Counted from the stretch's first letter, positions 40,395 to 49,896 are shown. The stretch is DNA of 64,000 bases from Acidobacteriota bacterium (GCA_016703965.1 JADJBB010000021.1:1798001-1862000); one strand, 5' to 3'. Notes: generated by a model from the sequence alone, not told the origin. Made by a program: numbers and translations.

Positions 40395-41486
40395 ATGAAG
40401 TTTCGTGGAAATCTACGCGTCACCGCGTTATGCACTATTTTAACGACCATGGCTATGCCGAGCGTTTTTACGGCACCGGTTCTGGCTCAGACACAAAAAC
40501 AGGAAGGCGTCGCTCTGCAGCGTGGATACCGCACCGGATATTCGGATGGCTACATGTCGGGCTATCGCGACACGATAGATAGTGCGTCGAAGAATTTTAG
40601 CCGCCACAACGATTACTCGAAGGCCGACCGTGCATACAGTAAGGATTACGGAACCATCGAAGATTACCGCGACGGCTATCAGCAGGGATTTGAAGCCGGT
40701 TACGACACGGGCTATGAACGCCGTTCGTTCGAATCAAGCCTGCCGACAAGCCTGAGAAAGCGTGGAACGGTTTACATCAATAATTCGCAGCTTGCCGAAA
40801 ACCAGTCTTCAAATGTAACGACGGTAGGCAGCAACGCACCGGTGCAAACCTCTAACGGCGGATACAGCGAGAATACCCAACCTACATATCAGCAGCCGGC
40901 AAAGGTCGATCAGGTTGCGACCAATTACCAGTCGAATAGCACGCCGATCATCATCATCCCGCGCGAAACAGAATTGATACTTGAACTTCAGGAAGACATC
41001 AGCACGGAGCAGAGCCGCGAGGGCGAGAAATTCACCGCCCGCATCGTTTCACCATCCGAGATCGCCGGAGCAATGGTCGAAGGCCGCGTTTCAAAGGTCC
41101 TCAAACCGGGCCGCATCAAACGCCGCAGCGAGCTTTCGCTCACATTTGACCGCATTATTCTGGACGACAACCGCTGGAGCAACTTCGGAGCGACCCTGAC
41201 GGAAGTACTTGCAGTTAAAGGCGATAACGTTAAGAAAGTTGATCTCGAAGGCACGGCCCTCGGCCAGAGTTCACTGAAAAATGATGCTCTCAAGGTCGGC
41301 GGAGCGACCGGAGCCGGAGCCTTGATCGGCGGCGTGGTCGGCGGGCCTGTCGGTGTCGCAGTCGGGGCCGGAGTCGGCGCCGCATTCGGCGTCGGGGCCG
41401 TCGTGATCGAACGCGGCAAACATATCAAACTCACCCGCAACCAGCAGTTACGGATCAAGACGGCATATCAAACGCAGATCAGATAG
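40395..41486 (+). CDS. Exported glycine-zipper protein with GYxxGY repeats
   Basis: 363 residues from ATG 40395 with CAGGAGAGA upstream. The signal peptide reaches VLAQ. Early tyrosine-rich repeats (RGYRTGYSDGYMSGYRD, YRDGYQQGFEAGYDTGYERR) occupy residues 45-110. A central Q/N-rich stretch follows. A compact domain (PREtELILELQEDISTEQSREGEKFTARIVSP through LSLTFDRIILDDN) precedes a glycine zipper (GGATGAGALIGGVVGGPVGVAVGAGVGAAFGVGAVVI) that probably inserts in or sits at the membrane, and a charged C-terminus. GYxxGY repeats resemble repeats seen in envelope proteins and pilus-like structural proteins. I do not recognise a named family. Confidence 0.82.
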   Translation: MKFRGNLRVTALCTILTTMAMPSVFTAPVLAQTQKQEGVALQRGYRTGYSDGYMSGYRDTIDSASKNFSRHNDYSKADRAYSKDYGTIEDYRDGYQQGFEAGYDTGYERRSFESSLPTSLRKRGTVYINNSQLAENQSSNVTTVGSNAPVQTSNGGYSENTQPTYQQPAKVDQVATNYQSNSTPIIIIPRETELILELQEDISTEQSREGEKFTARIVSPSEIAGAMVEGRVSKVLKPGRIKRRSELSLTFDRIILDDNRWSNFGATLTEVLAVKGDNVKKVDLEGTALGQSSLKNDALKVGGATGAGALIGGVVGGPVGVAVGAGVGAAFGVGAVVIERGKHIKLTRNQQLRIKTAYQTQIR

Positions 41487-41513
41487 CAGCTAGATAAAAA
41501 CAACTCAGAGAGA

Positions 41514-41543
41514 ACACGGCCGGATCAAACCGGTCGTTTTTTG
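41514..41543 (+). terminator. Rho-independent terminator
   Basis: ACGGCCGG and CCGGTCGT (one G-T pair) form a stem followed by a run of six T. It closes the glycine-zipper gene; the remaining 190 bp before gltA hold no further feature I can support. Confidence 0.8.
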
Positions 41544-41738
41544 TTCTGAAACGAATAGGTGGAATTGCGAATACGTGAAAAAGTCGGAAACCGATCGAGG
41601 AGAAGCGGCGAATACCTTTTTTCGAGTTTTTGATACATTTGGTCAGACCAACTCGGTCCCTGCGCTTGTAACAAATGGGGCGGTTCGATAAAATCAAAGA
41701 TTGGAGATTAGATACTTTTATCAAGAGATAACATTAAG

Positions 41739-42878
41739 ATGAGTACAGCAACAGAAACTACGGCAGGTGCAGCAGGGCTTCGCGGTGTTGTCGCGGCACA
41801 AAGTGCGATCGGCGACGTCAATGGCGAGCAGGGAATTCTTATTTATCAGGGCTACGATATTCACGACCTGGCAGAGCATTCGACCTTCGAAGAGGTCGTT
41901 TTTTTGCTTTGGAATGGGCGTTTGCCTAAGGCGGAAGAGCTAGATGCATTGAAGGCTGACCTTCGTGAGCACTACGAAGCTCCAGCTGAGGTCATCGCTT
42001 TGATGAAACAGTTCCCGAAAGACGCTGAGCCGATGGATGTTCTGCGTACTTCGGTCTCGGCTCTCGACTTTTTTGACAAGGCCGGGCACGGCACCGACCG
42101 CGAGAACGCTACCAAAGCGGCTATCAAGCTTACCGGACAGATCGGAACTTTGGCTGCGGCGTGGGACCGGATTCGTCAGGGCAAAGAAGTTGTTGCTCCT
42201 GACCACACGCTTAGCATTGCTGAGAACTTTTTGTACATGCTCCGCGGCGTTAAGCCGGATGCTGACGAAGCTAGAATGTTCGACATCGCTCTCATCCTTC
42301 ACGCCGATCACGAGCTGAATGCATCGACCTTCACGACGCGCGTCGTCGCCGGAACTTTGGCAGATATGTATGGTGCGGTCACGGCTGGTATCGCCGCTTT
42401 GGCTGGCCCGCTTCACGGTGGTGCGAATACCAACGTGATGAAAATGCTCATCGAGATCGACGATCCGGCAAAGATCGACGCCTGGGTCGAAGATGCCCTC
42501 GAGCACAAGAAAAAGATCATGGGCATCGGCCACGCGGTTTACAAGACCGAAGACCCGCGTGCGACCTGGCTCCGCAAATTCTCGAAAACCATGGCCGACA
42601 AGACCGGCATCACCAAATGGTACGAGATGTCGCAGCGTATCGAGCAGCTCATGCTCGAGAAAAAGGGAATGCACCCGAACGTAGATTTCTACTCGGCTTC
42701 GACATACTATCTGATGAATATCCCGCTCGACCTCTATACCCCGATCTTCGCAGTTTCGCGTATCTCAGGCTGGACAGGCCACATCCTCGAACAGTACGGC
42801 AACAATAAACTGATCCGCCCACGTGCCGAATACATCGGTGCCCGAGATCTGAAATACGTCGCGATCGGCGACAGATAA
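41739..42878 (+). CDS. gltA: Citrate synthase
   Basis: Condenses oxaloacetate and acetyl-CoA to citrate in the TCA cycle; could also be a 2-methylcitrate synthase. 379 residues, of the short bacterial type. IYQGYDIHDLAEHSTFEEVVFLLWNGRLP is the conserved start. The first histidine of the active site lies in LILHADHELNASTFTTRVVAGT, the second in LAGPLHGGAN, the third in IMGIGHAVYKTEDPRA, and the catalytic aspartate in HPNVDFYSA. The gene appears to be single, ended by a terminator at 42936 that lies among GGAACGCCGG repeats. Confidence 0.95.
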   Translation: MSTATETTAGAAGLRGVVAAQSAIGDVNGEQGILIYQGYDIHDLAEHSTFEEVVFLLWNGRLPKAEELDALKADLREHYEAPAEVIALMKQFPKDAEPMDVLRTSVSALDFFDKAGHGTDRENATKAAIKLTGQIGTLAAAWDRIRQGKEVVAPDHTLSIAENFLYMLRGVKPDADEARMFDIALILHADHELNASTFTTRVVAGTLADMYGAVTAGIAALAGPLHGGANTNVMKMLIEIDDPAKIDAWVEDALEHKKKIMGIGHAVYKTEDPRATWLRKFSKTMADKTGITKWYEMSQRIEQLMLEKKGMHPNVDFYSASTYYLMNIPLDLYTPIFAVSRISGWTGHILEQYGNNKLIRPRAEYIGARDLKYVAIGDR

Positions 42879-42879
42879 T

Positions 42880-43003
42880 GGAACGCCGGCATCTTGCCGG
42901 CACTTTTTGCACGCCGGCAGGATGCCAGCGTTCCCGGGCTCAGGATTTTCCTGGGCCTTTTCCTTTGAAATTCAACAACTTGCCGGCAGGATGCCGGCGT
43001 TCC
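42880..43003. repeat. Three palindromic units, GGAACGCCGGCATC family
   Basis: Unit 1 at 42880-42902 (GGAACGCCGGCATCTTGCCG) is followed by two inverted units at 42912-42934 and 42981-43003. They share the GGAACGC head with the dnaE2 elements but have a different stem. Their position next to the gltA stop and before the following gene leaves all genes intact. Confidence 0.82.
42936..42964 (+). terminator. Rho-independent terminator of gltA
   Basis: GGCTCAGGA with TCCTGGGCC and a T-rich tail (TTTTCC) at 42956-42963, lying between repeat units two and three. Confidence 0.75.
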
Positions 43004-43033
43004 AGTTTTGTGCTATTTTATTCTCAAAATCAT

Positions 43034-43546
43034 ATGAGAATCCCAGCCTTACTATCCATCGTCGTCTTTTTAACATTGATCGCCGGTTCGGTCTCGGCTC
43101 AGACGGTTAACCCCGCCAAGGTCAAATTAAAAGGCATCGGCCTCGACTCGACCTACGCCCAGGTTGTCAAAGCCCTTGGCAAGCCCGACACCGACGAAGG
43201 CTCTAAAGAAGAAGGCTGCATCGGCGGGCATGAAAGGTCGATCAAATACGCCTCCGGCATTTCGTTCTACATGATGGATGGCGACAGCAAAGGCGGTAAA
43301 ACGTTCGAGGTCAAAGGCTTCGAATTGACTGCTCCTGGTTACGTCGTTTCCGGTATCAAGATCGGCGACACACCAGCCACCGTAAAAAAGATCTACGGCC
43401 GCAAATACACCACCGACAAAGACCCCGAAACCGGCGAAACCATCTGGCTCTACGCCATGAACGATCGCGAAGGCCCCGGAACAACCCGCGTCGTCTTCAA
43501 AAACGGCAAGGTCTCGATGATCGCTTCCGATTATCAGGTTTGCTGA
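43034..43546 (+). CDS. Small exported protein of unknown function
   Basis: 170 residues from ATG 43034; the longer frame upstream translates the repeat cluster and is discarded. MRIPALLSIVVFLTLIAGSVSAQ is a signal peptide. The rest has a repeated motif (IGLDSTYAQVVKALGKPDTDE and IKIGDTPATVKKIYGRKYTTDKD), each a helix following a glycine, a pattern seen in BamE/SmpA-like and copper-amine-oxidase-like small periplasmic domains. YASGISFYMMDGDSKGGKTFEVKGFEL and VVFKNGKVSMIAS supply strands. It ends 13 bases inside the 3' end of the convergent protease gene. Confidence 0.75.
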   Translation: MRIPALLSIVVFLTLIAGSVSAQTVNPAKVKLKGIGLDSTYAQVVKALGKPDTDEGSKEEGCIGGHERSIKYASGISFYMMDGDSKGGKTFEVKGFELTAPGYVVSGIKIGDTPATVKKIYGRKYTTDKDPETGETIWLYAMNDREGPGTTRVVFKNGKVSMIASDYQVC

Positions 43547-46269
43547 TCCCAGAAACGATGAGAGCCAAATATACTCCTCAGAAAGAGCCTGCTATTGAAT
43601 TGGTTACAAGTAGGCGATGGCGTCAGATTTCCGAGTAGAAACTGTCGAATCACCGTTACGTCGGCCGAATTAATACTGCCGTCTCCGCAAGTGCCGTTTA
43701 CGTCGGCCCGATTAAACTGTGATTGGTTAGCAGGAACCCGCGTGCCAAGGACGAACTGTCGAAGAACTGCTACGTCATTGGACAGAATTAGACCGTCACC
43801 GCCCGGGTTTCCGTTCGCATCCACCACGTCCCCCTCCAGTGTGGAAACAACTGGGGTCGGGCTAGGAGATGGGCTCGGGCTCGGCGTAGGTGTTGGAGTG
43901 ACCGTTGGCGTCGGATTTGGTGTAGGCGTCGGCGTCGGAGCTGGGGCAGTTAAAGTTAAAGAATAATTTCCCGTCTGACCGGCTGTGGAAGAAGTTGCAT
44001 AGATTTGGTATGTGCCCGTCGCAGGTAATGTGAAAACAATGCGCGAATTCATGCCGCCACCGCCGTTGTCGTCTTGATAAAGCACTTGATTACTTGAATT
44101 GACTATATATAAGTATGAATCGACGGCAGTCGAATTCATTGAAACACTACCGTTTTGTCCATTGATTCCGTTAAGAGTGTAAACATCAACGTATCGTGTT
44201 GTTCCGGAAAAGACACAGTCCGAAGTTGTCAGTGAACCGTTAATCACCTGTCCGACAGAAATGGCTGTAGTAGGACAAGGAAGGCTACACAAAGCCGCTT
44301 GTGCCGGAATCGGCATAAAAATACCCGCACCAGAATCTCTATCGGTACCCGCCGCTTCAATATCAATTGCCGTAGATTTCATTGCATTGATAAGTTGTGC
44401 GTTAGTTGACGATGGGCAGGCAGATTTCAGAAGAGCAGCAAGTGCTCCGGCGTGCGGTGCAGCCGCGGAGGTTCCAAAGAATGGGCTGAATCCTGGCGTA
44501 GTCGTCGTAACTCCATCCGCCGCTGTGATGTCAGGCTTTTGAAGCAATTGTCCACCCGTTGAAGACACGTTGCCGGGCGTTATCGGAGAGCTGTCGGCAT
44601 TGTAAAAAATTCTGCGCGGACCATCAGAACTGAATCGTTCGACTTGGTTGCTCGAATTAAATGAATTTGGGAACGGGCCTATCGGGCCGCCCGGAGTAGG
44701 GGAAGCCGCAGGACTCGCGGCAATACTGATGGTATTAAGCCCAGCATTGTGACCAAAAACTACCCCCGAGGTTGAAATCGCAAGTTTTCCTCCATTTGTG
44801 TTCAAATGAAGAAAACGACCAGAGCCAGAAACCTTCGTAATAACGACTAAGTTGTCCGCAACATTTACAGTATTTGGTACCCATTCAATTGGATCCTGAG
44901 TTCCGTTTTGCAGATTATTAGACGTCGCCAATATCTGTGTACCCGCACTATTTAATACGAAAAGATCGTAATTATTCCCAGACCCTCCCAATGGATCAGA
45001 CCATTGAAGGACGATAGGATTGGTACCGCTAGCGGAGGCAGTGATGGTGTCAAAAATAGCCCCACCAAAGTTGTGAAGATTGCCTGGAATACCAATAGCG
45101 TTACCGCCGTCAACAAAATTACCCTCCCAAACACCAGCGGTATCGTCATTTTTGTTGCCAAAGTTACCGGCCGAAGAAAAGTAGAGTGCCCCGGCTTGCG
45201 ATCCTACGGTCACATCGTTGACCGCTTGAACCACAACACCGCTGTTTGTGTTGGAATTAACGTTTGCCGTCTGACCGTTTTGAAAAGCCGTTTCCCCAAA
45301 ATAGCTCCAATCGTCAATGATTATATTGCAGCCGACCGCTCGTAGATTGCGAATATTCTGAGCAAACTGAGCTGGTGACGGCTTTGCGGTTGCGAAATAG
45401 AGTTGCGCTCCCGGGGCTATATCGTAAGCGATTTCCAGCATGGCGGTACCTTCGTCACCAGAGCCAGCCTGGCCTGGTAAAACGGTAACCCCCGGAGGAA
45501 GATCGCCGGTGGCCTGTCTGGCTGCAAGCGTGTTTACACCGTCAGATAGCACGCCGATCTTGATTCCGGCCCCATTCAATCCCGTCGCCGATCTAAAAAT
45601 ATTTGATCGATGCGTAACATCACCTTGCGAAGTAACACTCCCGGTTTCCGGTCGCGAATCGTTAAAAAAATTTGATGAAATAAAGTTTCTGACGTTCCTT
45701 GCTCGTTCTTCGACATTTGAAGAAGGTTCAATCGTCAAAATGTCATCGAAAACGGAAGCATTCAAATTTGCCAAATTTAGAATTGGAGTTTCCGCCTTCT
45801 GTGAAAGCATCGCCTCCTGTTTGGGCATGATAAAAATAATCTCGTCCATTGCGGCTAATGATTCAATTGTGGCAATAGGAACCCGAGCCGTAATGCTTCG
45901 ATACTCCGGGAGAGACGCAATGATTTCCGCCTCGGTCCGCTCTAATTCCTCCATCAGCTTTGCAGTCACGTTGGCTGTGATCTCAACTTCGATGTAGCCT
46001 TTATCGTCGGCCGTCAATCCTGTTTCGAGCGTCGGAATGCCGTCGGCAATCATTTCCTTCCGCTCCATCTTTATCGTGAATAGAAGATTCGAATCTATTT
46101 TCCTTTGGGCGGGAGTGCGTGACCTCTTCTCGTAGGCTAAGGACTCCATCTGCCTAATCGCCTCAGGGCTGATTGTCCGAATTTGTGCCTGCAGAGGAGT
46201 CGTCAAAAACAAACCGCCAACGACAAAACCGACAATGACTAGAGCGAAAATTGATAGGCGTCTCTTCAT
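43534..46269 (-). CDS. Secreted S8/sedolisin-like serine protease with dockerin-like tail
   Basis: 911 residues. MKRRLSIFALVIVGFVVGGLFLTTPLQAQ is a signal peptide, residues 31-230 a propeptide-like region. The catalytic part shows GIKIGVLSDGVN (D243) and SGDEGTAMLEI, where the histidine of subtilases is replaced by glutamate 273 as in sedolisins; IIIDDWSYFGE supplies a further acid, and FFGTSAAAPHAGAL the serine. A pre-peptidase C-terminal domain follows (YVDVYTLNG..., VDSYLYIVNSSNQVLYQDDNGGGG...YQIYATSS), then a proline/threonine/serine linker and two dockerin-like calcium-loop repeats (DANGNPGGDGLILSNDVAVLRQF, DVNGTCGDGSINSADVTVIRQF). The dockerin-like pair could anchor it in a cohesin-type partner, none of which is in this window. 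Confidence 0.9.
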   Translation of the reverse strand: MKRRLSIFALVIVGFVVGGLFLTTPLQAQIRTISPEAIRQMESLAYEKRSRTPAQRKIDSNLLFTIKMERKEMIADGIPTLETGLTADDKGYIEVEITANVTAKLMEELERTEAEIIASLPEYRSITARVPIATIESLAAMDEIIFIMPKQEAMLSQKAETPILNLANLNASVFDDILTIEPSSNVEERARNVRNFISSNFFNDSRPETGSVTSQGDVTHRSNIFRSATGLNGAGIKIGVLSDGVNTLAARQATGDLPPGVTVLPGQAGSGDEGTAMLEIAYDIAPGAQLYFATAKPSPAQFAQNIRNLRAVGCNIIIDDWSYFGETAFQNGQTANVNSNTNSGVVVQAVNDVTVGSQAGALYFSSAGNFGNKNDDTAGVWEGNFVDGGNAIGIPGNLHNFGGAIFDTITASASGTNPIVLQWSDPLGGSGNNYDLFVLNSAGTQILATSNNLQNGTQDPIEWVPNTVNVADNLVVITKVSGSGRFLHLNTNGGKLAISTSGVVFGHNAGLNTISIAASPAASPTPGGPIGPFPNSFNSSNQVERFSSDGPRRIFYNADSSPITPGNVSSTGGQLLQKPDITAADGVTTTTPGFSPFFGTSAAAPHAGALAALLKSACPSSTNAQLINAMKSTAIDIEAAGTDRDSGAGIFMPIPAQAALCSLPCPTTAISVGQVINGSLTTSDCVFSGTTRYVDVYTLNGINGQNGSVSMNSTAVDSYLYIVNSSNQVLYQDDNGGGGMNSRIVFTLPATGTYQIYATSSTAGQTGNYSLTLTAPAPTPTPTPNPTPTVTPTPTPSPSPSPSPTPVVSTLEGDVVDANGNPGGDGLILSNDVAVLRQFVLGTRVPANQSQFNRADVNGTCGDGSINSADVTVIRQFLLGNLTPSPTCNQFNSRLFLRSIFGSHRFWDQQT

Positions 46270-46799
46270 ACTATTTATCCGTGAGAGTAGCTTAAGAGGT
46301 CCTTGACTGTGTCAAGCGGGATATTTTCATCGACGCAGATGTTTTGAACACGGCCTTGAATTTACGAGGAACTCTAACAAAGGTTGACAACTGCGTCAAG
46401 CTTTTTGAATCTTGGATTTTTTGCTTCTATCCGGCGGGAGGCGGCGGACGGCGCCGGTTCGCGGCGGAGTGAGTTTTTCGGCGGCGGCTGGCGGCGGTGG
46501 AACGGGTGGTGGTTTTGGCGGCGGTGGGGGTCGGAATTTTGGGTGAAATGGCTGAAAAGTGCCGGATCTTTGCCGAATTTTGCCGAAAAAGACGTTCGAC
46601 CAATCTCGTAAATACCTCTACCAAACTTACCGTTTGTAGGTCGATAAGGTGGTAAATACTTCGACCAAAGCCGGGCTTTCGCACAAAAATATTTCGGACA
46701 AATATGTAACGAGCAGATTGTCTGATACAATTTCCGCGTACCAATTTCAACTGAAATTCTAACTAAATTTATCGTCAATCCAACGACGGAGGATCATCA
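46270..46799. other. Intergenic region with G-rich tract and short palindromes
   Basis: 530 bp between divergent protease genes, no ORF I would support. On the plus strand 46434-46540 is a G-rich tract of repeated GGCGG/GGTGG blocks, which could form G-quadruplexes. Near the S8 gene start two short TTGAC-x-GTCAA palindromes lie at 46303-46315 and 46384-46399; the latter also forms a hairpin (AAAGGTTGAC with GTCAAGCTTT) followed by T. These may be operator sites or a terminator for an unannotated transcript. Promoters of both genes must lie here, unassigned. Confidence 0.5.
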
Positions 46800-49766
46800 A
46801 TGAAGCGTTTCGTTTCGGCTCTAATGCTGTTCGTTCTGTGCGGCTCCGCGCTTGCTCAGACACCCAAAGGTAAGCCTACGCCAGCGGCGGCTCCGCAGGC
46901 TATTGATAAGGAATATACTGACTCGATCTTAAAGAACACGACCGAGAAGTTTTTCCTGACCGAATTTGTAGATCATCTGCCGGCTTCGGCCACCGTGCCT
47001 TCGCCGATGAAGGTGCTCGGGTATCCGGTCGGAACGCCTGACAAACTCACCTATACAAAGGACCAGAATCGGTATTTTCGTGAGCTTGAAAAGGCTACAC
47101 CGAGGGTCAAAACCTTTCTTGCTCCTGAGAAAAGCGAGCAGGGACGTGAGCAGATGACGGTTGTCGTTTCGGACGAAGCGAATCTCGCTAAACTAGCTCG
47201 ATACAAAGAGATAACGGCAAAGCTCGGCGATCCGCGAACGATAAATGATGAGATCGCAAAGCAATTAATTGCAGAGGGCGTGGCTATTTATTGGGCCTCG
47301 GGCTCGATCCATTCGACCGAGACCGGTTCGCCAGAAATGCTGATGGAAATGGCTTATCGCATCGCCGTCGAGGAGACGCCGTTCATTCAACAGATCCGTA
47401 AAAATGTGATCGTAATGATCACCCCAACCCTCGAGGTCGATGGCCGCGACGCAATGGTCGATCTCTACAATTACCGTAAAGCAAATCCGGGAAAACGGGC
47501 TCCGGGCCTTATTTATTGGGGCAAATATGTCGCTCACGATAACAACCGCGATTCGATGGGAATGGCTTTGGCTCTCACGCGGAACCAGATGTCGATCTTC
47601 CTCGATTTTCATCCGACAGTGCTGCACGATCTGCACGAATCAGTGCCGTTCCTCTACACCTCAACCGGAACCGGGCCGTACAATGCTTGGCTCGATCCGA
47701 TAGTGATCAATGAATGGCAGGACCTCGCGTATTACGAGATCGAGGAAATGACAAAACGCGGCGTTCCCGGCGTGTGGACACACGGATTTTACGACGGCTG
47801 GGCCCCGAACTACATGTTCTACGTCGCTAACGGCCATAACTCGATCGGACGTTTCTACGAAACCTACGGAAATGGCGGTGCCGATACTCAGGACCGTGTT
47901 GTCGGAGCACAATCACAGCGCGACTGGTTCCGTCCAAATCCGCCGCTTCCGCGTGTGAAATGGTCGCTTCGCAACAACGTGAACATGCAGCAGAGTGCCT
48001 TGCTGTTGGCGATGAACTATGTAGCGAACAATAAGGAAAAATTCCTCAACAACTTCTATCTGAAAAGCAAACGCTCGATCGCCAAGGGCAAGACCGAAGG
48101 CCCGGCAGCATACGTTCTGCCGTCGTCCGACACGCGTCCGACCGAGGCCGCAGATCTCGTTAACTTACTGAAAATGCAGGGTGTTGAGGTTCAGAAACTC
48201 AACAGCGAGGTCGATACCAAAGACGGCAAATTCCCGGCTGGCAGCTATGTAGTTAGGATGGATCAGCCATATTCGCGCATGGCGGATATGCTGCTCGACA
48301 CGCAGTATTACAACGTCAACGACCCGCGTCCTTATGACGATACGGGTTGGACGCTGGGGCCGCTTCGCAACGTGAAGACCATTCGCGTAAAAGACGAAAA
48401 GATCCTCGATGCGGCGATGACAATGACCAATGGCCCGGCAAAAGTCACTGGAAAAGTTGAAGGTTCGGGAGCCGCTGGTTTTGTCGTCAATCACAATGCG
48501 GAGAGTGCGAACACGCAGCTACGCTATCGTTTGAAGGACGTAAAATTCTCCGTCGCGGACGCTGCTTTCAAGGTTGGTGACAAAAACTATAACCCTGGTT
48601 CCTTCATAATCAAGTCGGAAGGAAATCCGGCCGATCTGGCCGCTCGCCTCACGAAAGAAGCCACGGATCTCGGCCTAACAGCAACCGCCGTTGATAAGAT
48701 CCCCGATGTCGCAAGTCACGCCGTCGGCGTTCCGCGCATAGCTCTTGTTCATACATGGCTCAACACCCAGGACGAAGGCTGGTACCGCATCGAATTCGAC
48801 CGGCTGGGAATTCCTTATGATTACGTGTCGGATCAGGACGTCTCACGGATGGCGGATCTTCGTTCGAAATATGACGTCATCATTCTCGGTCCGATCCGCA
48901 CGAGTGCCCAGAACCTCGTCCGCGGCACGGCAAAATTCAGTGATACAGAAGCTCCGATCCCGTGGAAAGGGTCAGAATTGACGCCAAATATGGGAATGTC
49001 TCCTGACACGACCGATGATATTCGGGGTGGTCTCGGGATTCGGGGCGTGGCGAATCTGCAGCAGTTCATTGAGGCTGGTGGATTGTTTGTAACTGTGGCG
49101 GATAACGCTTCGCTGCCGATCGATTTCGGTATGGTTTCCGGTGTTTCGATACAGAATTCCACTCAGCTTCAAGCTCGCGGATCTGTTGTAAGCACGACAT
49201 TTAGCGACCGCCGCAGCCCGATCGCTTACGGCTATGACGAGAGCCTCGCGGTCTATTTTAACCAGTCGCCAATTTTACAAGTTGGAGGCGGATTTGGTGG
49301 CGGGGCAGGTGGCGGCCAAGGGCCAGGTGCCAATGCTGGCCGTCCAACCGGCCGCGGAACGCTAACAGACCCTGACGTTGTTCAGGGCCGCAAACCTGAT
49401 GCTCCGCCTACACCCGGTGCTGGTGGAGGAGCTGGATTTGGCGGTGGTCAGGGACAGACTCCACCGGCGGCGTCACAGCCGCGTGTTGTTCTGCGATTCG
49501 CTGCAGCGGAAAGAGACTTGCTTGTTAGCGGAATGCTGGCCGGCGGTGCCGAACTTGCCGGAAAGGCTGCTGTCGTTGACGTTCCCGTTGGAAAGGGCCA
49601 CGTTGTAATGTTCGCGAACAATCCGATGTGGCGGCACCAGACGCATGGCAGCTTTTCACTGCTATTCAATGCGATCCTGAACTTCGACAGTCTCGGCATT
49701 GGCCGTGCCGCTCCCGGACCACCGCGTCCGGCGGGCGAAGACGAGGTTTTCGAGCACGAACATTGA
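46800..49766 (+). CDS. Secreted M14-family zinc carboxypeptidase-like protein
   Basis: 988 residues, MKRFVSALMLFVLCGSALAQ being a signal peptide. The M14 domain fills roughly residues 40-420: GSIHSTETGS supplies ligands H171 and E174, IFLDFHPTVLHDLHES the region of the third histidine (H271-H279), and HDNNRDSMG the substrate-carboxylate NR pair. The C-terminal half adds three beta-rich domains of unknown type (AYVLPSSDTRPTEAADLV, VPRIALVHTWLNTQDEGWYRIEFDRLGIPYDYVSD is a Rossmann-like glutamine-amidotransferase-like fold) and a glycine-rich insert (GGGFGGGAGGGQGPGAN...) near residues 825-890. Secreted or periplasmic peptide degradation is the likely role. Confidence 0.9.
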   Translation: MKRFVSALMLFVLCGSALAQTPKGKPTPAAAPQAIDKEYTDSILKNTTEKFFLTEFVDHLPASATVPSPMKVLGYPVGTPDKLTYTKDQNRYFRELEKATPRVKTFLAPEKSEQGREQMTVVVSDEANLAKLARYKEITAKLGDPRTINDEIAKQLIAEGVAIYWASGSIHSTETGSPEMLMEMAYRIAVEETPFIQQIRKNVIVMITPTLEVDGRDAMVDLYNYRKANPGKRAPGLIYWGKYVAHDNNRDSMGMALALTRNQMSIFLDFHPTVLHDLHESVPFLYTSTGTGPYNAWLDPIVINEWQDLAYYEIEEMTKRGVPGVWTHGFYDGWAPNYMFYVANGHNSIGRFYETYGNGGADTQDRVVGAQSQRDWFRPNPPLPRVKWSLRNNVNMQQSALLLAMNYVANNKEKFLNNFYLKSKRSIAKGKTEGPAAYVLPSSDTRPTEAADLVNLLKMQGVEVQKLNSEVDTKDGKFPAGSYVVRMDQPYSRMADMLLDTQYYNVNDPRPYDDTGWTLGPLRNVKTIRVKDEKILDAAMTMTNGPAKVTGKVEGSGAAGFVVNHNAESANTQLRYRLKDVKFSVADAAFKVGDKNYNPGSFIIKSEGNPADLAARLTKEATDLGLTATAVDKIPDVASHAVGVPRIALVHTWLNTQDEGWYRIEFDRLGIPYDYVSDQDVSRMADLRSKYDVIILGPIRTSAQNLVRGTAKFSDTEAPIPWKGSELTPNMGMSPDTTDDIRGGLGIRGVANLQQFIEAGGLFVTVADNASLPIDFGMVSGVSIQNSTQLQARGSVVSTTFSDRRSPIAYGYDESLAVYFNQSPILQVGGGFGGGAGGGQGPGANAGRPTGRGTLTDPDVVQGRKPDAPPTPGAGGGAGFGGGQGQTPPAASQPRVVLRFAAAERDLLVSGMLAGGAELAGKAAVVDVPVGKGHVVMFANNPMWRHQTHGSFSLLFNAILNFDSLGIGRAAPGPPRPAGEDEVFEHEH

Positions 49767-49788
49767 TCATCCTTTATCTTCCGAAACG

Positions 49789-49817
49789 AAAGGCTCCGTT
49801 TACCGCGGGGCCTTTTT
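49789..49817 (+). terminator. Rho-independent terminator
   Basis: AAAGGCTCC pairs with GGGGCCTTT over a loop of about nine bases, followed by T residues. It closes the M14 gene. Confidence 0.82.
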
Positions 49818-49896
49818 GTTTGCCGCGAAACAACCAGATAGAATATGACGTATAAGGAAGCAGGAAAACACAGTGAAATAAGGAGTTCGCCATTAT

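Noticed and set aside
42878..43033. N-terminal extension of the small exported protein gene
   Set aside because: It translates the GGAACGCCGG repeat array; ATG 43034 gives a clean signal peptide.
46379..46405. Hairpin followed by T residues as a terminator
   Set aside because: There is no plus-strand gene upstream that it could end; it may instead be an operator.
46374..46778. 134-residue minus-strand open frame in the protease intergenic region
   Set aside because: Composition follows the G-rich tract, no domain or ribosome site, and it would overlap the probable promoter region.
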